A DNA stretch of 64,000 nt from contig NZ_JAFMOW010000058.1 of NCBI RefSeq assembly GCF_019049675.1, positions 124,001-188,000 of the forward strand, in the 5' to 3' direction. The first letter of the stretch is position 1. Each line of letters begins with the position of its first letter. Below, piece by piece: positions 49,471-60,214 of the stretch. This stretch comes from Rahnella bonaserana (GTDB lineage: Bacteria > Pseudomonadota > Gammaproteobacteria > Enterobacterales > Enterobacteriaceae). The notes beneath the pieces were generated by a model. The model ran no database searches. It saw nothing but the letters and a program-made list of their open reading frames with translations, and had not been told where the DNA came from. Made by a program: the position numbers and the translations under genes.

Positions 49471-49761
49471 ATGTTGAAAAATAATGAGTATTTTGACGGG
49501 AAAGTGAAGTCGATTGGTTTCGACAGCGAAAGTACGGGTGCAGCCAGTGTTGGCGTGATGGCCGTCGGTGAATACACGTTCGGTACTGCAAAACCTGAAG
49601 AAATGACCGTCATCAGCGGCTCACTGAAAGTGCTGATCCCGGGATCTCCGGACTGGCAGGTCTTTAAGCCAGGCGAAACCTTCTATATTCCGGGTAAAAG
49701 TGAATTCAACTTACAGGTCGGCGAAACGACTTCGTACTTGTGTAAATACCTGACCAAGTAA
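49471..49761 (+). CDS. ppnP: PpnP (YaiE), pyrimidine/purine nucleoside phosphorylase
   Basis: A 96-residue single-domain cupin that cleaves nucleosides with phosphate. [38 protein letters not shown] and the end TSYLCKYL match E. coli YaiE. Start set at MLKNNEYF (49471). Confidence 0.95.
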   Translation: MLKNNEYFDGKVKSIGFDSESTGAASVGVMAVGEYTFGTAKPEEMTVISGSLKVLIPGSPDWQVFKPGETFYIPGKSEFNLQVGETTSYLCKYLTK

Positions 49762-49783
49762 CTTCTTCAGATTCAGACACGAA

Positions 49784-49808
49784 AAAGGCGCTCATGAGCG
49801 CCTTTATT
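49784..49808. terminator. Terminator between ppnP and rdgC
   Basis: AAAGGCGCTCA (49784-49794... complement to 49805) forms a full palindrome, T/A-rich on both sides; works for both converging genes. Confidence 0.85.
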
Positions 49809-49827
49809 ATTATTGTGTAATGAGAAA

Positions 49828-50742
49828 TTAGCGTTGCGCTTCGCCGCCCAATGCTTCGATCAGATTCTGAATTAACGCGGCCAGTTCACCGGTCATCAGC
49901 ACGAAATCAGCATCGAAACGTCCTGCGAAATCTTCGCGATCAATATCTTCGTTTTGATCGCGGATCACGTCACTGAACTTCAGGCGTTTAATGCTGCCAT
50001 CGTCAGCCAGAACCACGGCGATACGTTCCTGCCAGTCAACCGCCAGCTTGGTCACCAGTTTGCCATTTTCGATATGCGTGGCGATTTCGTCACTGACCAG
50101 CGCCTGTTTTTTACAGCGGATCACGCCGCCTTCTTCCAGAATCGCTTTCAGCTCGGCTTCGTCCTGTAAGGTGAAACCGGCAGGCGTTTCGCCTGAACGC
50201 ACCCATTCAGTCAGCGTCAGTTCGATCGGGCTTTCCATGGTCAGCGGAACCACCGGCAGCGAGCCAAGGCTTTTACGCAGCAGCGCCAGCATATCTTCGG
50301 CTTTTTTGGCGCTGGCCGCATCGACCATAATCAGGCCGTTAACCGTATCAATCCACATGAAAGTCTGGCTGAAACGGCTGAATGCGCGCGGCATCAGGCT
50401 GTGCAGCACTTCATCTTTCAGGGAATCCTTTTCAGTCTTTTTCAGCTTGCGGTGTTGTTCGCCTTCGAGCTGATCAATTTTGGCCTGTAACTCCTGTTTG
50501 ATAACCGGAGAAGGCAGAATTTTTTCTTCTTTGCGTGCACAGATCAGGATCTGCCCGCCGTTGACGTGAGTCAGCGCGTCGCCACCGTGAGAACCCATCG
50601 GTGAAACCCAGCCGGTTTTCGCCATATCCTGGCTGCCGCACGGGGTAAAGGTGAAAGCACTGAGCTGTTTTTCCATTTCGTCAGCAGATAACGAAACTTC
50701 ACGGCTCAAACGGTAAACCAACAAATTCTTAAACCATAACAT
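49828..50742 (-). CDS. rdgC: RdgC, nucleoid-associated recombination regulator
   Basis: A 304-residue ring-forming DNA-binding protein that limits RecA action. [15 protein letters not shown] start, GWVSPMG, and RVKGGV-like C-terminal region match E. coli RdgC (303). The ATG at 50742 gives the family N-terminus; the open frame to 50811 is unrelated. Divergent from mak, as in E. coli. Confidence 0.96.
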   Translation of the reverse strand: MLWFKNLLVYRLSREVSLSADEMEKQLSAFTFTPCGSQDMAKTGWVSPMGSHGGDALTHVNGGQILICARKEEKILPSPVIKQELQAKIDQLEGEQHRKLKKTEKDSLKDEVLHSLMPRAFSRFSQTFMWIDTVNGLIMVDAASAKKAEDMLALLRKSLGSLPVVPLTMESPIELTLTEWVRSGETPAGFTLQDEAELKAILEEGGVIRCKKQALVSDEIATHIENGKLVTKLAVDWQERIAVVLADDGSIKRLKFSDVIRDQNEDIDREDFAGRFDADFVLMTGELAALIQNLIEALGGEAQR

Positions 50743-50952
50743 GGCGTTATCCCTGTCCCGGCGCACTCGTGGTACGCTGAATAAATGAATGCAGGGCGGC
50801 ATGATAACCAATTGAGCGCCGGTCGTCGTTAAGAAATCGCCGCGGCCTGTAACATTGCATAACAGCTTATTCTGGTGACAGAGGCCTGTGGCTTCTAAAC
50901 TGAACAGACTCAGAAAAACTGACCCTGCAGGACATAAAATGGAGAATAAAAC

Positions 50953-51873
50953 GTGCGAATTGGCATTGATTTAGGCGGCACAAAAATAGAAGTCATTGCG
51001 TTATCGGATGAAGGTAAAGAGCTGTTTCGCAAACGGGTCGATACGCCGAGAAATGATTACGAACGCACGCTCAAAGCGATTGAAGGGCTGGTGCTGGACG
51101 CCGAGAAAGGCACCGGACAGCGCGGCAGCGTGGGGCTCGGCATCCCCGGCACATTATCGCCGTTCACGGGTAAAGTGAAGAATGCCAATTCGGTCTGGCT
51201 GAACGGTCAGCAACTGGATGAGGATCTGGCGCTGTTGCTCAAACGCGAAGTGCATATTGCTAACGATGCCAATTGCCTGGCGGTTTCCGAAGCCACCGAT
51301 GGCGCGGGCGCTGGCCGTCACACCGTCTTTGCCGTGATTATCGGCACCGGCTGCGGTTCCGGTATTGCGCTTAACGGCGTGGCGCACGCGGGCGGCAACG
51401 GCAACGCAGGCGAGTGGGGCCACAATCCGCTGCCATGGCAGGATGAAGAAGAAATCCAGTTCGCCCGCGAAGTCCCTTGCTACTGCGGAAAATCAGGCTG
51501 CGTCGAGACGTTTGTTTCCGGCACCGGTTTTGCTGAAGACTACTTCCGCCATTCCGGTCAGCGGTTAAAGGGCGCGGAGATTATTGCGCTGGTCGAACAG
51601 GGCGATGAAACAGCGGAACTGGCGCTGGGGCGGTATGAGCGTCGTCTGGCGAAAGCACTGGCGAATGTGGTGAATATTCTCGACCCGGACGTGATTGTCT
51701 TCGGCGGCGGCATGAGCAACGTCGATCGCCTGTATCAGACCGTGCCGCTGCTGGTGAAACAATGGGTATTTGGCGGAGAATGTGAAACGCCGATCCTTAA
51801 AGCGGTTCACGGTGATTCGAGCGGAGTGCGCGGTGCTGCCTGGCTGTGGCCGCAATCGCGTTTTGCGTTGTAA
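50953..51873 (+). CDS. mak: Mak, ROK-family fructokinase
   Basis: A 306-residue sugar kinase (fructose, also mannose/glucose in E. coli). DLGGTK (6-11) binds ATP; the ROK zinc motif is [20 protein letters not shown] and the C-terminal [11 protein letters not shown] are conserved. Initiator GTG at 50953. Confidence 0.95.
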   Translation: MRIGIDLGGTKIEVIALSDEGKELFRKRVDTPRNDYERTLKAIEGLVLDAEKGTGQRGSVGLGIPGTLSPFTGKVKNANSVWLNGQQLDEDLALLLKREVHIANDANCLAVSEATDGAGAGRHTVFAVIIGTGCGSGIALNGVAHAGGNGNAGEWGHNPLPWQDEEEIQFAREVPCYCGKSGCVETFVSGTGFAEDYFRHSGQRLKGAEIIALVEQGDETAELALGRYERRLAKALANVVNILDPDVIVFGGGMSNVDRLYQTVPLLVKQWVFGGECETPILKAVHGDSSGVRGAAWLWPQSRFAL

Positions 51874-51888
51874 GTTCTTCATCTATTT

Positions 51889-51915
51889 TCAGGGGCGCAG
51901 AGTTTGCGCCCCTGA
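51889..51915. terminator. Hairpin between mak and the ABC operon
   Basis: TCAGGGGCGC (51889-51898) pairs perfectly with GCGCCCCTGA (51906-51915). T content after it is only moderate. Confidence 0.65.
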
Positions 51916-51935
51916 TCTCATTCATCACTTCATAG

Positions 51936-52757
51936 TTAAAGTGCCATCTCCCGTTTGAAGACTTCCAGTGTGTGCGCCTTAACGCGGATAAATTCAGGGT
52001 GGCTCATGATTTCTGAACCGCGCGGGCGGGGCAGATCGAATGGCACGATTTCCGCAATTTGAGTCGGTCGCCGTGTCAGCAGTAAAATCTCATCCGCCAG
52101 AAAGACCGCATCCTCCAGATCATGCGACACAATCAGCATGGTGACGCCGGTCGCCAGTTGTACTTCCTGCAATTTATCGCGAATAAACAGCGTCATCTCG
52201 AAATCCAGCGCCGAGAAAGGCTCGTCGAGGAACATCACTTCCGGACGCGTCGCCAGCGCTCTCATGATGCACACGGTCTGCTGCTGGCCGCCGGAAAGCT
52301 CATACGGGTAGCGTTTCAGGTCGAAACGGATATCAAACATTTGCGTCAGTTCCTCGACCCGCGCATTCACTTCGGCCTTACTCATGCCATGGCGGATCAG
52401 CGGATAGGCGATATTGGCGCGGGCACTCATCCACGGAAACAGCGCGTCGCGGTAGTTCTGAAACACATAACCGATAGTGGTTTCAGAAAGCGTTTTGCCA
52501 TCAAACAGAATGTCGCCTTTATCTGACGGGATCAGCCCGGCGATCATGTTCATTAAGGTCGATTTACCGCAGCCGTTCGGCCCGAAGATCGACACGATTT
52601 TCCCACGCGGTAAATCGAGATTCAGATCGGTATACAGCGGCTGTCCGGCAAACGCTTTGCTCAGCCCGCGGATCGTCACATGGGTATCCGGGCGCGTGGC
52701 GTACTGCGGCAACTGCGGGCCTTTGTAATCGGGGTTCAGCGAGAGAGGTTGCGTCAT
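51936..52757 (-). CDS. ABC importer ATPase, SsuB/TauB/NrtD type
   Basis: A 273-residue ATPase: Walker A GPNGCGKST (59-67), signature LSGGQQQ, Walker B VMFLDEP, H-loop SHD. Of the taurine/sulfonate/nitrate/thiamine-precursor group. It overlaps the permease gene by 4 bases. Last gene of a three-gene operon. Confidence 0.9.
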   Translation of the reverse strand: MTQPLSLNPDYKGPQLPQYATRPDTHVTIRGLSKAFAGQPLYTDLNLDLPRGKIVSIFGPNGCGKSTLMNMIAGLIPSDKGDILFDGKTLSETTIGYVFQNYRDALFPWMSARANIAYPLIRHGMSKAEVNARVEELTQMFDIRFDLKRYPYELSGGQQQTVCIMRALATRPEVMFLDEPFSALDFEMTLFIRDKLQEVQLATGVTMLIVSHDLEDAVFLADEILLLTRRPTQIAEIVPFDLPRPRGSEIMSHPEFIRVKAHTLEVFKREMAL

Positions 52758-53518
52758 GCTTTGCTACTCCAGTGGACAGTTTTTTTCTCGATCAGCAAAA
52801 AGGCCAGATTGAGCAGATAACCCAGCGCGCCGGTGATCAGGATCGAGGCGTACATATCTTTGATGTTAAATACCTGCTGGGCATCGATGATCCGGTGACC
52901 GAGGCCGGTTTCCGATCCGATAAACATTTCGGCGACGATCACGATCACCAGAGCAATGGACACGCCGGTGCGCAAGCCGACGAAGGTTTGTGCCAGGCTT
53001 TCCATCAGCAGGATGTCTTTGAAAATATGCCAGCGGGAAATCCCCATCACTCTGGCCGCCATCAGCCGGGTTTTTTTTGCATTCATCACGCCGTATGCGC
53101 TGTTAAACAGGATAACCAGCACTGCGGCAAAGGCGGCGATGGCAATTTTATTGGCATCGGTAATGCCGAAAATCAGCATAAACAGCGGGATCAGCGCTGA
53201 TGACGGCGTGGAGCGGAAGAAGTCGATCAGAAATTCCAGACTGCGATAGACCTTTTCATTGCTGCCTAAAATGACGCCAAGCGGCACGCCAATTACTGCG
53301 GCAAAAGCAAAGGATACCAGCGTACGGTAAAGGGTTGCGCCGATGTCGGTGCGCATGGAAGCATCGAAAAACGACTGGAACATGTAGCCGATTGTCTCGA
53401 CGGGCGAAGGCAGAAGCACCGGATTCAGCCATTTTGCGCTGACGGCCAGCTGCCAGAATAAAAACAGCAGCACAGGGCCGACCAGCGGCAGTAACCTTGA
53501 AGACCAGCGTGAAGTCAT
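52754..53518 (-). CDS. ABC importer permease, SsuC/TauC type
   Basis: A 254-residue inner-membrane protein with about six helices and the EAA loop (AARVMGISRWHIFKDILLMES...). Coupled to the ATPase by overlap and 11 bases after the binding-protein gene. Confidence 0.9.
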   Translation of the reverse strand: MTSRWSSRLLPLVGPVLLFLFWQLAVSAKWLNPVLLPSPVETIGYMFQSFFDASMRTDIGATLYRTLVSFAFAAVIGVPLGVILGSNEKVYRSLEFLIDFFRSTPSSALIPLFMLIFGITDANKIAIAAFAAVLVILFNSAYGVMNAKKTRLMAARVMGISRWHIFKDILLMESLAQTFVGLRTGVSIALVIVIVAEMFIGSETGLGHRIIDAQQVFNIKDMYASILITGALGYLLNLAFLLIEKKTVHWSSKA

Positions 53519-53529
53519 CCTGTTTCTCC

Positions 53530-54543
53530 TTATCCTTTATAAATCAGCGAGGCGACATCCACCGGTTTGCTGAAGATTTTTCTTTCCGTAAAGACGTCAT
53601 AAAATTTCTGGAACCATTGCAGGTTGTCGCCTTTCAAATCGGGATACATGACAAAGCCCGGCAGCGGCACTTCTTTGACAAGCGCCGGTTCAATGCTGGT
53701 GTAACCGGCGACGTTTTCGCGGGCTTTGTCAGGATGAGACGCAATGAATTCCACCGCTTTCTGATAAGCGGCAATAAACTTTTTGGTTTCTTCCGGTTTG
53801 CTGGCGATAAAGCTGGAGTTCAGCGCCGCTGCGCCGCCAAACCATGGCGCGTCGGCGTTGCCGAGCACATATTTAGAAATCACGCCGGTTTCCAGCGTGC
53901 GGGAAAGGTTTTTCATGCGCCCGACGGTGCCTGTGGGTTCGAGTGTATACACGCCGTCAATTTGTCCGGCGGCCAGCGCAGGTGCGTGCTGCCCGACCGG
54001 CAGTTCGATCACTGAAGGATGAGTGAAACCATTTTTCTCCAGAATGATCTTCGCCATTGTCACGTTCTGGATCCCCGGCCCGCAGGCGATCTTCTTACCT
54101 TTCAGATCGCTGATCGCTTTCGCAGAGCTGTTCAGAGGCACCAGAAATTCATCCAGAACCAGCTGATGATTGGACGGATTCGAGCAGATGATTTTGAACA
54201 AATCCGGTGAGGTGATCGCCCCCAGCCCCAGCGCGCCCGTGGCCGTGCCGTTGGCGCAGCCGTGGATCCTGCCGGTGATCATGCCCTCGACAATTTGCTG
54301 TGCGCTGGCGAATTTAACCCCTTTCACATTCAGCCCGGCCTCTTTAAAAAAGCCCTGTTCCAGCGCCACATATAAAGGCAAACCGCCAACAATCGGCCAG
54401 TAACCAATGCGAATTTCGTCGTCTTCAGCCGCAAAGACTGAAGTCGGGATCATACCGCCAAGTGTGGAGACGCCGCCGGTAATGGCGAGCCATTTCATCA
54501 GCTGGCGGCGTTTTTTATCGACTTCAGGTTTGATGTTATTCAT
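53530..54543 (-). CDS. ABC importer substrate-binding protein, NMT1/SsuA-like, likely Tat-exported
   Basis: A 337-residue periplasmic binding protein. The N-terminus has KKRRQLMKW then a hydrophobic stretch and SVFA-AE, a twin-arginine-like signal. IGYWPIVGGLPLYVALEQGFFKEAGL and GKKIACGPGIQN are SsuA/NMT1/nitrate-type motifs. Ligand not deducible: sulfonate, nitrate-like, pyrimidine or thiamine precursors are all possible. First gene of the operon; E. coli has araJ at this site. Confidence 0.85.
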   Translation of the reverse strand: MNNIKPEVDKKRRQLMKWLAITGGVSTLGGMIPTSVFAAEDDEIRIGYWPIVGGLPLYVALEQGFFKEAGLNVKGVKFASAQQIVEGMITGRIHGCANGTATGALGLGAITSPDLFKIICSNPSNHQLVLDEFLVPLNSSAKAISDLKGKKIACGPGIQNVTMAKIILEKNGFTHPSVIELPVGQHAPALAAGQIDGVYTLEPTGTVGRMKNLSRTLETGVISKYVLGNADAPWFGGAAALNSSFIASKPEETKKFIAAYQKAVEFIASHPDKARENVAGYTSIEPALVKEVPLPGFVMYPDLKGDNLQWFQKFYDVFTERKIFSKPVDVASLIYKG

Positions 54544-54574
54544 AGGCGGTTCCCTTAGCGGTTATGAAGGCGCA

Positions 54575-54596
54575 GCAACTTGTACTGCAACTTGTA
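54575..54596. repeat. Direct repeat upstream of the ABC operon
   Basis: GCAACTTGTA occurs at 54575-54584 and 54587-54596, 12 bp apart, running into TTGTATACAT. It lies 30-50 bases upstream of the binding-protein gene, the place for a regulator site. Confidence 0.5.
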
Positions 54597-54780
54597 TACA
54601 TAACGTTAAGCACAGGGCGTGCCACTTTAGCGGGTGGAGGGAATAAGCGGGAATTCAGCGGGTTGGAATGAATGAACGCACCGCGCTGGTGCGATTTTTG
54701 TGCAGTTGCTCACAATGAGGATCCATTGCGGAGCAGATGGCTAGCAATTCTCCAGCCAGATGCTCCGCAGGGATAATCAG

Positions 54781-57700
54781 TCAGACTTTAAATTCACTGC
54801 TCAGGCGGCTGACGCCCAGACCGTTCACTTTGGTGACTTTGATCTGCACCGGAATGCGATCTTTCATTGCTTCGACATGGCTGATGACGCCGATGGTTTT
54901 GCCCGAGGCATTCAGGCTGTCGAGCGCATCCAGCGCGGTGTCCAGCGTATCGGCGTCGAGTGTGCCGAAACCTTCGTCGAGGAACAAAGAGTCAATGCGG
55001 GTTTTATCGCTGACCAGATCAGACAGCGCCAGCGCCAGCGCCAGACTGACCAGGAAACTTTCGCCGCCGGATAAGGTGCGGGTGTCGCGTACGGCGTCCG
55101 CCTGCCAGGTATCGACCACCTGTAATTCCAGCGCATCGCTGGTTTTGCGCTGCAACAGATAACGACCGTGCAGTTTTTCCAGCTGACGGTTTGCCAGATA
55201 CACCAGATGATCAAGCGTCAGACCCTGCGCAAATTTACGGAATTTCGCGCCGTCGCTGGAGCCAATCATCTGATTCAGATAGCCCCAGTCATCACACGTC
55301 AGCTGCGCCTGCGCAATCTGAGCGATCAGCGCCTGTTGTCCGCTGTGGCGCTGTTTGTCGCTTTCAAGCTGATTTTTCACCTCGCCCAGACGTTGCTGTA
55401 ACGCTTTCAGCTGTTGCGACAGTTCAGCCTGTTGCGCCGTCAGAGCATCAAGATCACTGTCGGTTTCATTCAGATGGGCAGGGCGGGCAAGACGATGTTT
55501 TTCGAGCTGCTGACTGGCATCTGCCCGTAACGCCTGCGCCTGCGCCAGCTGCTGTTGCAGACGTTCTTTGCGTTGCTGAAGTTGCTGACGCAGTACGTCA
55601 TCAAGCAGCGCCAGTTTCACTGCGGCTTCATCGGTAAATCCGCTGGCGTTCAGCGCCTGTTGCCACGCGTTTTCTGCCTGTGTCAGCCGGGTGGCGGCCT
55701 GCAATTGTTGTTGTTGAGTACTCGCCAGCTGACCGGCCAGCTGATCGCGCTGTTCCTGCGCTTTTTGCAGTGCGGTTTGTGCGTCACTGAGCGCTTTTTC
55801 TGCCGCCTGCTGTTGCTGATGTAAGTGCTCGCGAATCTGTGCCACCACGCGATCGCCGAACAATTCATGGCGTCGGGCAGTCAGTTCTGAAAGGTTTTTT
55901 TCGCCTTCTGCAAACAACTTTTGCAGCCGCTGGACGTCCTGCTGAGATTTCGCCTGCGTCTCTTCCAGCCGGGTAACACGTTCGGTCAGCAATGCGCTTT
56001 GCTGCTGCACTTTCTGTTGAGCAATCAGGGCGTCATTCAGGGCATCTTTAGCCTGTTGCAGCGACCGCGCCAGCTGTTCATGCTGGCTGATCAGTGCCTG
56101 CGATTGCTGTTCTTCTTCATCGCGGGCGGTCAGCCATTGTGTGATGTCGGCGCTGTCATGTAGCGTAAATGTCAGATTCAGCGGTGCGCTGAGCTGTTGC
56201 CATTTTTCGGCATGCGCATTCAGTTGCTGCTGGTCTTGCTCTAGCTGGATTTGCAGCCGCGTTTGCTGTTCTTTCAGGCTTTTGATTTTCGCTGCCAGTT
56301 CGATGCCGCTGGCTTTTGCTGCATCGAATTCCAGCTGCATTTTCTCGACGCGTTGCGCGGTTTCAGAGGGTTTGACCTCCTGATAATGCTCAATCGCCGG
56401 ATGCGATGTGGAACCGCACAACGGGCAGGCTTTGCCGCTTTGCAGATTTGCGCGTTCGGCTTCAAGGCTGACGATCAGCATTTCCTGTTTATGCAGCGCT
56501 TTGACGTCGTTCAGATGTTCCAGCTGTTTCTGGCATTGCAGGCGGAGGGTGCCCAGACGCTGTTCTTCTTCAGCCAGTTGCGTCTGATACTGCGCAAGAT
56601 CTTTATGCTGTTGCTGAACGCGCTGGTTCAACTGTGGGAAAATTTGTGAGAGTGAAAACAACTGCTGACGTACCGGACGCAACTGCGTCAGTTCCGTTTG
56701 TCGTTTCTGCAAGATCGTCAGCGGATGCTGTTTTTCCAGCTCTGTCTGACGCTGTTGCGCGGCATTCAGTGCGTCTGTCAGCGCGGTCTGGCGGGCCTGA
56801 TGCTGGCGGTTTTCTTCGTCCAGTTTCTGCCGTTCGGCGGTCATTTGTGCCAGTGTTGCATTATGCTCACTGACCAGTTTCTGTACGTCAGTGACCGACT
56901 GCTGCGTTTCAGTGAGTGATTTACGCCACTGGATAATCTCGCCATCCAGCGGCAGGATTTTTTCTTCAATCAGCGCCTGCATCTGACGCTGTTCTTCCGC
57001 CTGTTTCTGACGTGCCGTTTGCCCCTGTTCCACCGCCAGATTCAGCGGCGTCATCTGCGCGATCTGCTGTTCCTGCTGCTGCGTCAGAAGCGTCAGTTGC
57101 TGCTGAAGACGCTGCGATTCATCCTGACAACGCTGGCGATCATTGAGCAACGGACGCAGTTTTTCTGCCGGTTCGCTGCGTGCCAGTTGCTGCAATTGCG
57201 GCGCGGCAGCCAGATTCTCCTGCTCGGCGGCGATCAGCTGTAGCTGAGATTGCTGCTGTTTTTGCTGCACCTGCTGCCATTGTTGCAGCCAGTTCAGATC
57301 TTGCTGGCGCTGCTGCGCCTGCTGACTGAGGTTGATTTCCTGCGCGTTAAGTTCAGCAAGTTGTGCCTCGAGCGTCTGGCGCTGTTCCTCGCTAAGCAGT
57401 TCGATACCGGCCATGCGCTGATGCAAACCGTCGAGCGTTATCCTTGCTTCTTTATGCTGTTCAAATACGCGCTCAGACAGCAGCCCGTAAATTTCGGTGC
57501 CGGTCAGTTCTTCCAGCAGTTCGGCGCGGTCATTGGCATCAGCATTCAGAAACGCGGCAAACTGCCCCTGAGACAGCATCATGGATTTGGTGAAGCGACC
57601 GAAATCCAGTCCGGTCAGAGTGGCGATGGCATCGAGTTTGTCACGCACTTTATCGGCCAGAATTTTGCCGTCGGCCAGTAACGCCAGTTCGACTTTGGGG

Positions 57701-58029
57701 GCCTGCAGATTACCGTCCGGCGAGTTTTTGGCGCGACGCTGGCTCCAGAACGCACGGTAACCCACGCCTTTGACTTCAAACTCAACCTCCGCCAGTGATT
57801 CCGCAGTGTGACGGGTCATCAGCTCATTCTGACTGGGCGTGATGTTAAGGCGTGGCGTCTGATGATAAAGCGCCAGACAGATGGCATCGAGCAGGGTGGT
57901 TTTCCCCGCGCCGGTCGGGCCGGTGATGGCGAACAATCCGTTGCTGGCAAAAGGCTCGGCGGTGAAATCAATTTTCCATTCGCCTTCCAGCGAATTCAGG
58001 TTTTTTAAACGCAGGCTGAGAATTTTCAT
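54781..58029 (-). CDS. sbcC: SbcC, ATPase subunit of the SbcCD nuclease
   Basis: A 1082-residue Rad50-like SMC ATPase; with SbcD it cuts hairpins and protein-blocked ends. Walker [10 protein letters not shown] (37-45), very long Gln-rich coiled coils with the zinc hook CPLCG near residue 535, signature LSGGE near 985 and Walker [12 protein letters not shown] near 1010. Start overlaps the sbcD stop (ATGA). Confidence 0.97.
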   Translation of the reverse strand: MKILSLRLKNLNSLEGEWKIDFTAEPFASNGLFAITGPTGAGKTTLLDAICLALYHQTPRLNITPSQNELMTRHTAESLAEVEFEVKGVGYRAFWSQRRAKNSPDGNLQAPKVELALLADGKILADKVRDKLDAIATLTGLDFGRFTKSMMLSQGQFAAFLNADANDRAELLEELTGTEIYGLLSERVFEQHKEARITLDGLHQRMAGIELLSEEQRQTLEAQLAELNAQEINLSQQAQQRQQDLNWLQQWQQVQQKQQQSQLQLIAAEQENLAAAPQLQQLARSEPAEKLRPLLNDRQRCQDESQRLQQQLTLLTQQQEQQIAQMTPLNLAVEQGQTARQKQAEEQRQMQALIEEKILPLDGEIIQWRKSLTETQQSVTDVQKLVSEHNATLAQMTAERQKLDEENRQHQARQTALTDALNAAQQRQTELEKQHPLTILQKRQTELTQLRPVRQQLFSLSQIFPQLNQRVQQQHKDLAQYQTQLAEEEQRLGTLRLQCQKQLEHLNDVKALHKQEMLIVSLEAERANLQSGKACPLCGSTSHPAIEHYQEVKPSETAQRVEKMQLEFDAAKASGIELAAKIKSLKEQQTRLQIQLEQDQQQLNAHAEKWQQLSAPLNLTFTLHDSADITQWLTARDEEEQQSQALISQHEQLARSLQQAKDALNDALIAQQKVQQQSALLTERVTRLEETQAKSQQDVQRLQKLFAEGEKNLSELTARRHELFGDRVVAQIREHLHQQQQAAEKALSDAQTALQKAQEQRDQLAGQLASTQQQQLQAATRLTQAENAWQQALNASGFTDEAAVKLALLDDVLRQQLQQRKERLQQQLAQAQALRADASQQLEKHRLARPAHLNETDSDLDALTAQQAELSQQLKALQQRLGEVKNQLESDKQRHSGQQALIAQIAQAQLTCDDWGYLNQMIGSSDGAKFRKFAQGLTLDHLVYLANRQLEKLHGRYLLQRKTSDALELQVVDTWQADAVRDTRTLSGGESFLVSLALALALSDLVSDKTRIDSLFLDEGFGTLDADTLDTALDALDSLNASGKTIGVISHVEAMKDRIPVQIKVTKVNGLGVSRLSSEFKV

Positions 58030-59264
58030 TGTGCGTTGTCCTCCGCGTTCTGACCGCTGGTGACCTGTTCAACCACCTGCGCAAACAGGGTGCGCATACG
58101 TGCCTGACGCGGTTCGTCCGGGTCAGGTTCCAGCGCCAGCCGTCGTTCAAAGACGTCACTGACGGTCAGTTCGCTGAGTGTTTCTTTTTCCTGTTGTTCA
58201 ATGCTGTTGATGCGCTGTTCTTTGCTGCGACGCAAAAGAACCACTTCCACCGGCAGATCCGCCGTCAGCACCTGAATGCGTCGCTGGATATCACTGAGAT
58301 AATCCTGGGTGGCGACTTCAATATCCAGCCATACCGGTTTGACCGGATCGCCGCCTTCGAACTGCGCCAGTTGTTTTTCAATCTCGGCCAGCGAGCCTTT
58401 AATTATCTGCATCGGCTGGAACACCGGAATTTCCAGCGTGTCGATGGCGTTGAGCGTCGCACCATCGAAATCGAGTAAGTACACACTTTTGGCTTTGCTC
58501 AGTTCGTCAAAACTCAGGGCAATGGGCGAACCGCTGTAACGGATATGTTCGGTTTTCGCGACGCACTGCGCGCGATGAATATGGCCAAGCGCCACATAAT
58601 CCACCGGCGGAAAAGCCTGCGCCGGAAATGCATCCAGCGTGCCTATATAAATGTCGCGCACCGAATCAGAGGTACTGACGCCGACAGTGGTCAGATGGCC
58701 GGTGGCAATCACGGGCAGCGGGACGCCCAGTTCATCGCGTTTGGCTTGTGCGGCCTGCCACAGCGCGTCATAGTGCGCGGCGATGGCTTCCTGCAATGCC
58801 AGCTGTTTGTCACTGCCGGATTGTCCCGCCTGACTGGCGAGCAAATCACGCGGGCGTAAAAAGGGAATCGCGCAAAGCACCGCGCCAGGTTTTCCGTCAC
58901 GCTGGTTGAGCACCAGAATCTGTTCTGAGAGATTTTCACCGACGGTAGCAATCACCCGCGTATTCAGGCAGGAAAGCAGCTCGCGTGATTCATTGAGGGT
59001 AGCGACAGAATCGTGATTACCGGCCAGCACAACCAGCTGACAGCCGGTTTGTTGCAGTTCGACGACGAAGCGGTTGTAAAGCTCGCGGGCATAGCTGGGC
59101 GGTGAGCCGGTATCAAATATATCGCCCGCGACAATCACGGCATCTACCTGATATTGCTGCACCTGACCGGTCAGCCAGTGCAAAAATGCCTGATGTTCGG
59201 CAGCACGACTTTTGGTGAAAAAGTACTGGCCGAGGTGCCAGTCTGAGGTATGGATCAGGCGCAT
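58026..59264 (-). CDS. sbcD: SbcD, nuclease subunit of SbcCD
   Basis: A 412-residue Mre11-like metallophosphatase nuclease. HTSDWHLG at the start, AGDIFD, GNHDS, ATGHLTT and GHIHRAQ are the metal-binding motifs. ATG 59264 follows GGGAG and gives the family N-terminus; the open frame to 59468 crosses the phoB promoter. Divergent from phoB. Confidence 0.97.
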   Translation of the reverse strand: MRLIHTSDWHLGQYFFTKSRAAEHQAFLHWLTGQVQQYQVDAVIVAGDIFDTGSPPSYARELYNRFVVELQQTGCQLVVLAGNHDSVATLNESRELLSCLNTRVIATVGENLSEQILVLNQRDGKPGAVLCAIPFLRPRDLLASQAGQSGSDKQLALQEAIAAHYDALWQAAQAKRDELGVPLPVIATGHLTTVGVSTSDSVRDIYIGTLDAFPAQAFPPVDYVALGHIHRAQCVAKTEHIRYSGSPIALSFDELSKAKSVYLLDFDGATLNAIDTLEIPVFQPMQIIKGSLAEIEKQLAQFEGGDPVKPVWLDIEVATQDYLSDIQRRIQVLTADLPVEVVLLRRSKEQRINSIEQQEKETLSELTVSDVFERRLALEPDPDEPRQARMRTLFAQVVEQVTSGQNAEDNAQ

Positions 59265-59430
59265 GAGACTCCCGTATGAATCCTGGATGACGACAATGGG
59301 GCAAAGTATAAACGTCTGCAGGGGACGCTGTCCCCGATAAATCAGACCAATTTCAGCAAGATGGCAGCGAAATAGAAGGAATGTATCTGTCATATTTGAC
59401 TGTAATGAACCATTCTTTCTATTCATAAAT

Positions 59431-59453
59431 CTGTCACAAAACTGACGCATAAT
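59431..59453 (+). promoter_or_regulatory. Pho box and promoter of phoBR
   Basis: CTGTCAC (59431-59437), AAAA, CTGACGC (59442-59448) are two PhoB half-sites in 11-bp register, running into a CATAAT -10 (59448-59453). This is the arrangement of E. coli phoB. A weaker CTGTCAT-type repeat lies at 59387-59406. Confidence 0.87.
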
Positions 59454-59502
59454 GGCGCCCGCAATCAAATAAAAGATCGCTAACCTATTGGCAGGACCTA
59501 CG

Positions 59503-60192
59503 ATGGCAAGACGTATATTGGTGGTTGAAGACGAAGCTCCAATCCGTGAAATGGTGTGTTTTGTACTGGAACAGAATGGATATCAGGCAGTAGAAGCTGA
59601 AGATTTTGATTCAGCCGTTGGCCAGTTGGTAGAACCTTATCCCGAACTCATCCTGCTTGACTGGATGTTACCCGGCGGTTCCGGTATTCAGTTTATCAAA
59701 CATCTCAAACGTGAAGCGCTGACCCGCGAAATTCCGGTAATGATGCTGACCGCCCGTGGTGAAGAAGAAGATCGGGTGCGCGGCCTGGAAGTCGGTGCCG
59801 ATGATTACATCACCAAACCGTTTTCACCAAAAGAACTGGTTGCCCGCATTAAAGCCGTGATGCGTCGCATCTCGCCAATGGCGGTGGAAGAAGTGATCGA
59901 CATGCAGGGGCTGAGTCTGGATCCCTCCTCTCACCGGGTGATGGCCAACGAGCAGGCGCTCGATATGGGGCCGACCGAATTTAAATTATTACACTTCTTT
60001 ATGACCCATTCCGAACGTGTTTATAGCCGCGAACAGTTGCTCAATAACGTCTGGGGCACTAACGTTTATGTGGAAGATCGCACGGTAGACGTGCATATTC
60101 GTCGTTTACGTAAAGCGCTGGAAACCAGTGGACATGACAGAATGATCCAGACTGTTCGTGGAACCGGATACCGTTTTTCAACGCGTTATTGA
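59503..60192 (+). CDS. phoB: PhoB, phosphate response regulator
   Basis: A 229-residue OmpR-type regulator. Receiver with acidic Glu9/Asp10, phospho-Asp53 (LLDWMLPGG) and Lys105 ([10 protein letters not shown]); winged-helix DNA-binding domain from about 130. Start at [11 protein letters not shown] (59503), after CAGGA. Autoregulated by the Pho box; phoR follows. Confidence 0.98.
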   Translation: MARRILVVEDEAPIREMVCFVLEQNGYQAVEAEDFDSAVGQLVEPYPELILLDWMLPGGSGIQFIKHLKREALTREIPVMMLTARGEEEDRVRGLEVGADDYITKPFSPKELVARIKAVMRRISPMAVEEVIDMQGLSLDPSSHRVMANEQALDMGPTEFKLLHFFMTHSERVYSREQLLNNVWGTNVYVEDRTVDVHIRRLRKALETSGHDRMIQTVRGTGYRFSTRY

Positions 60193-60214
60193 GTCCCCAC
60201 AGCGGAGAATCTGT

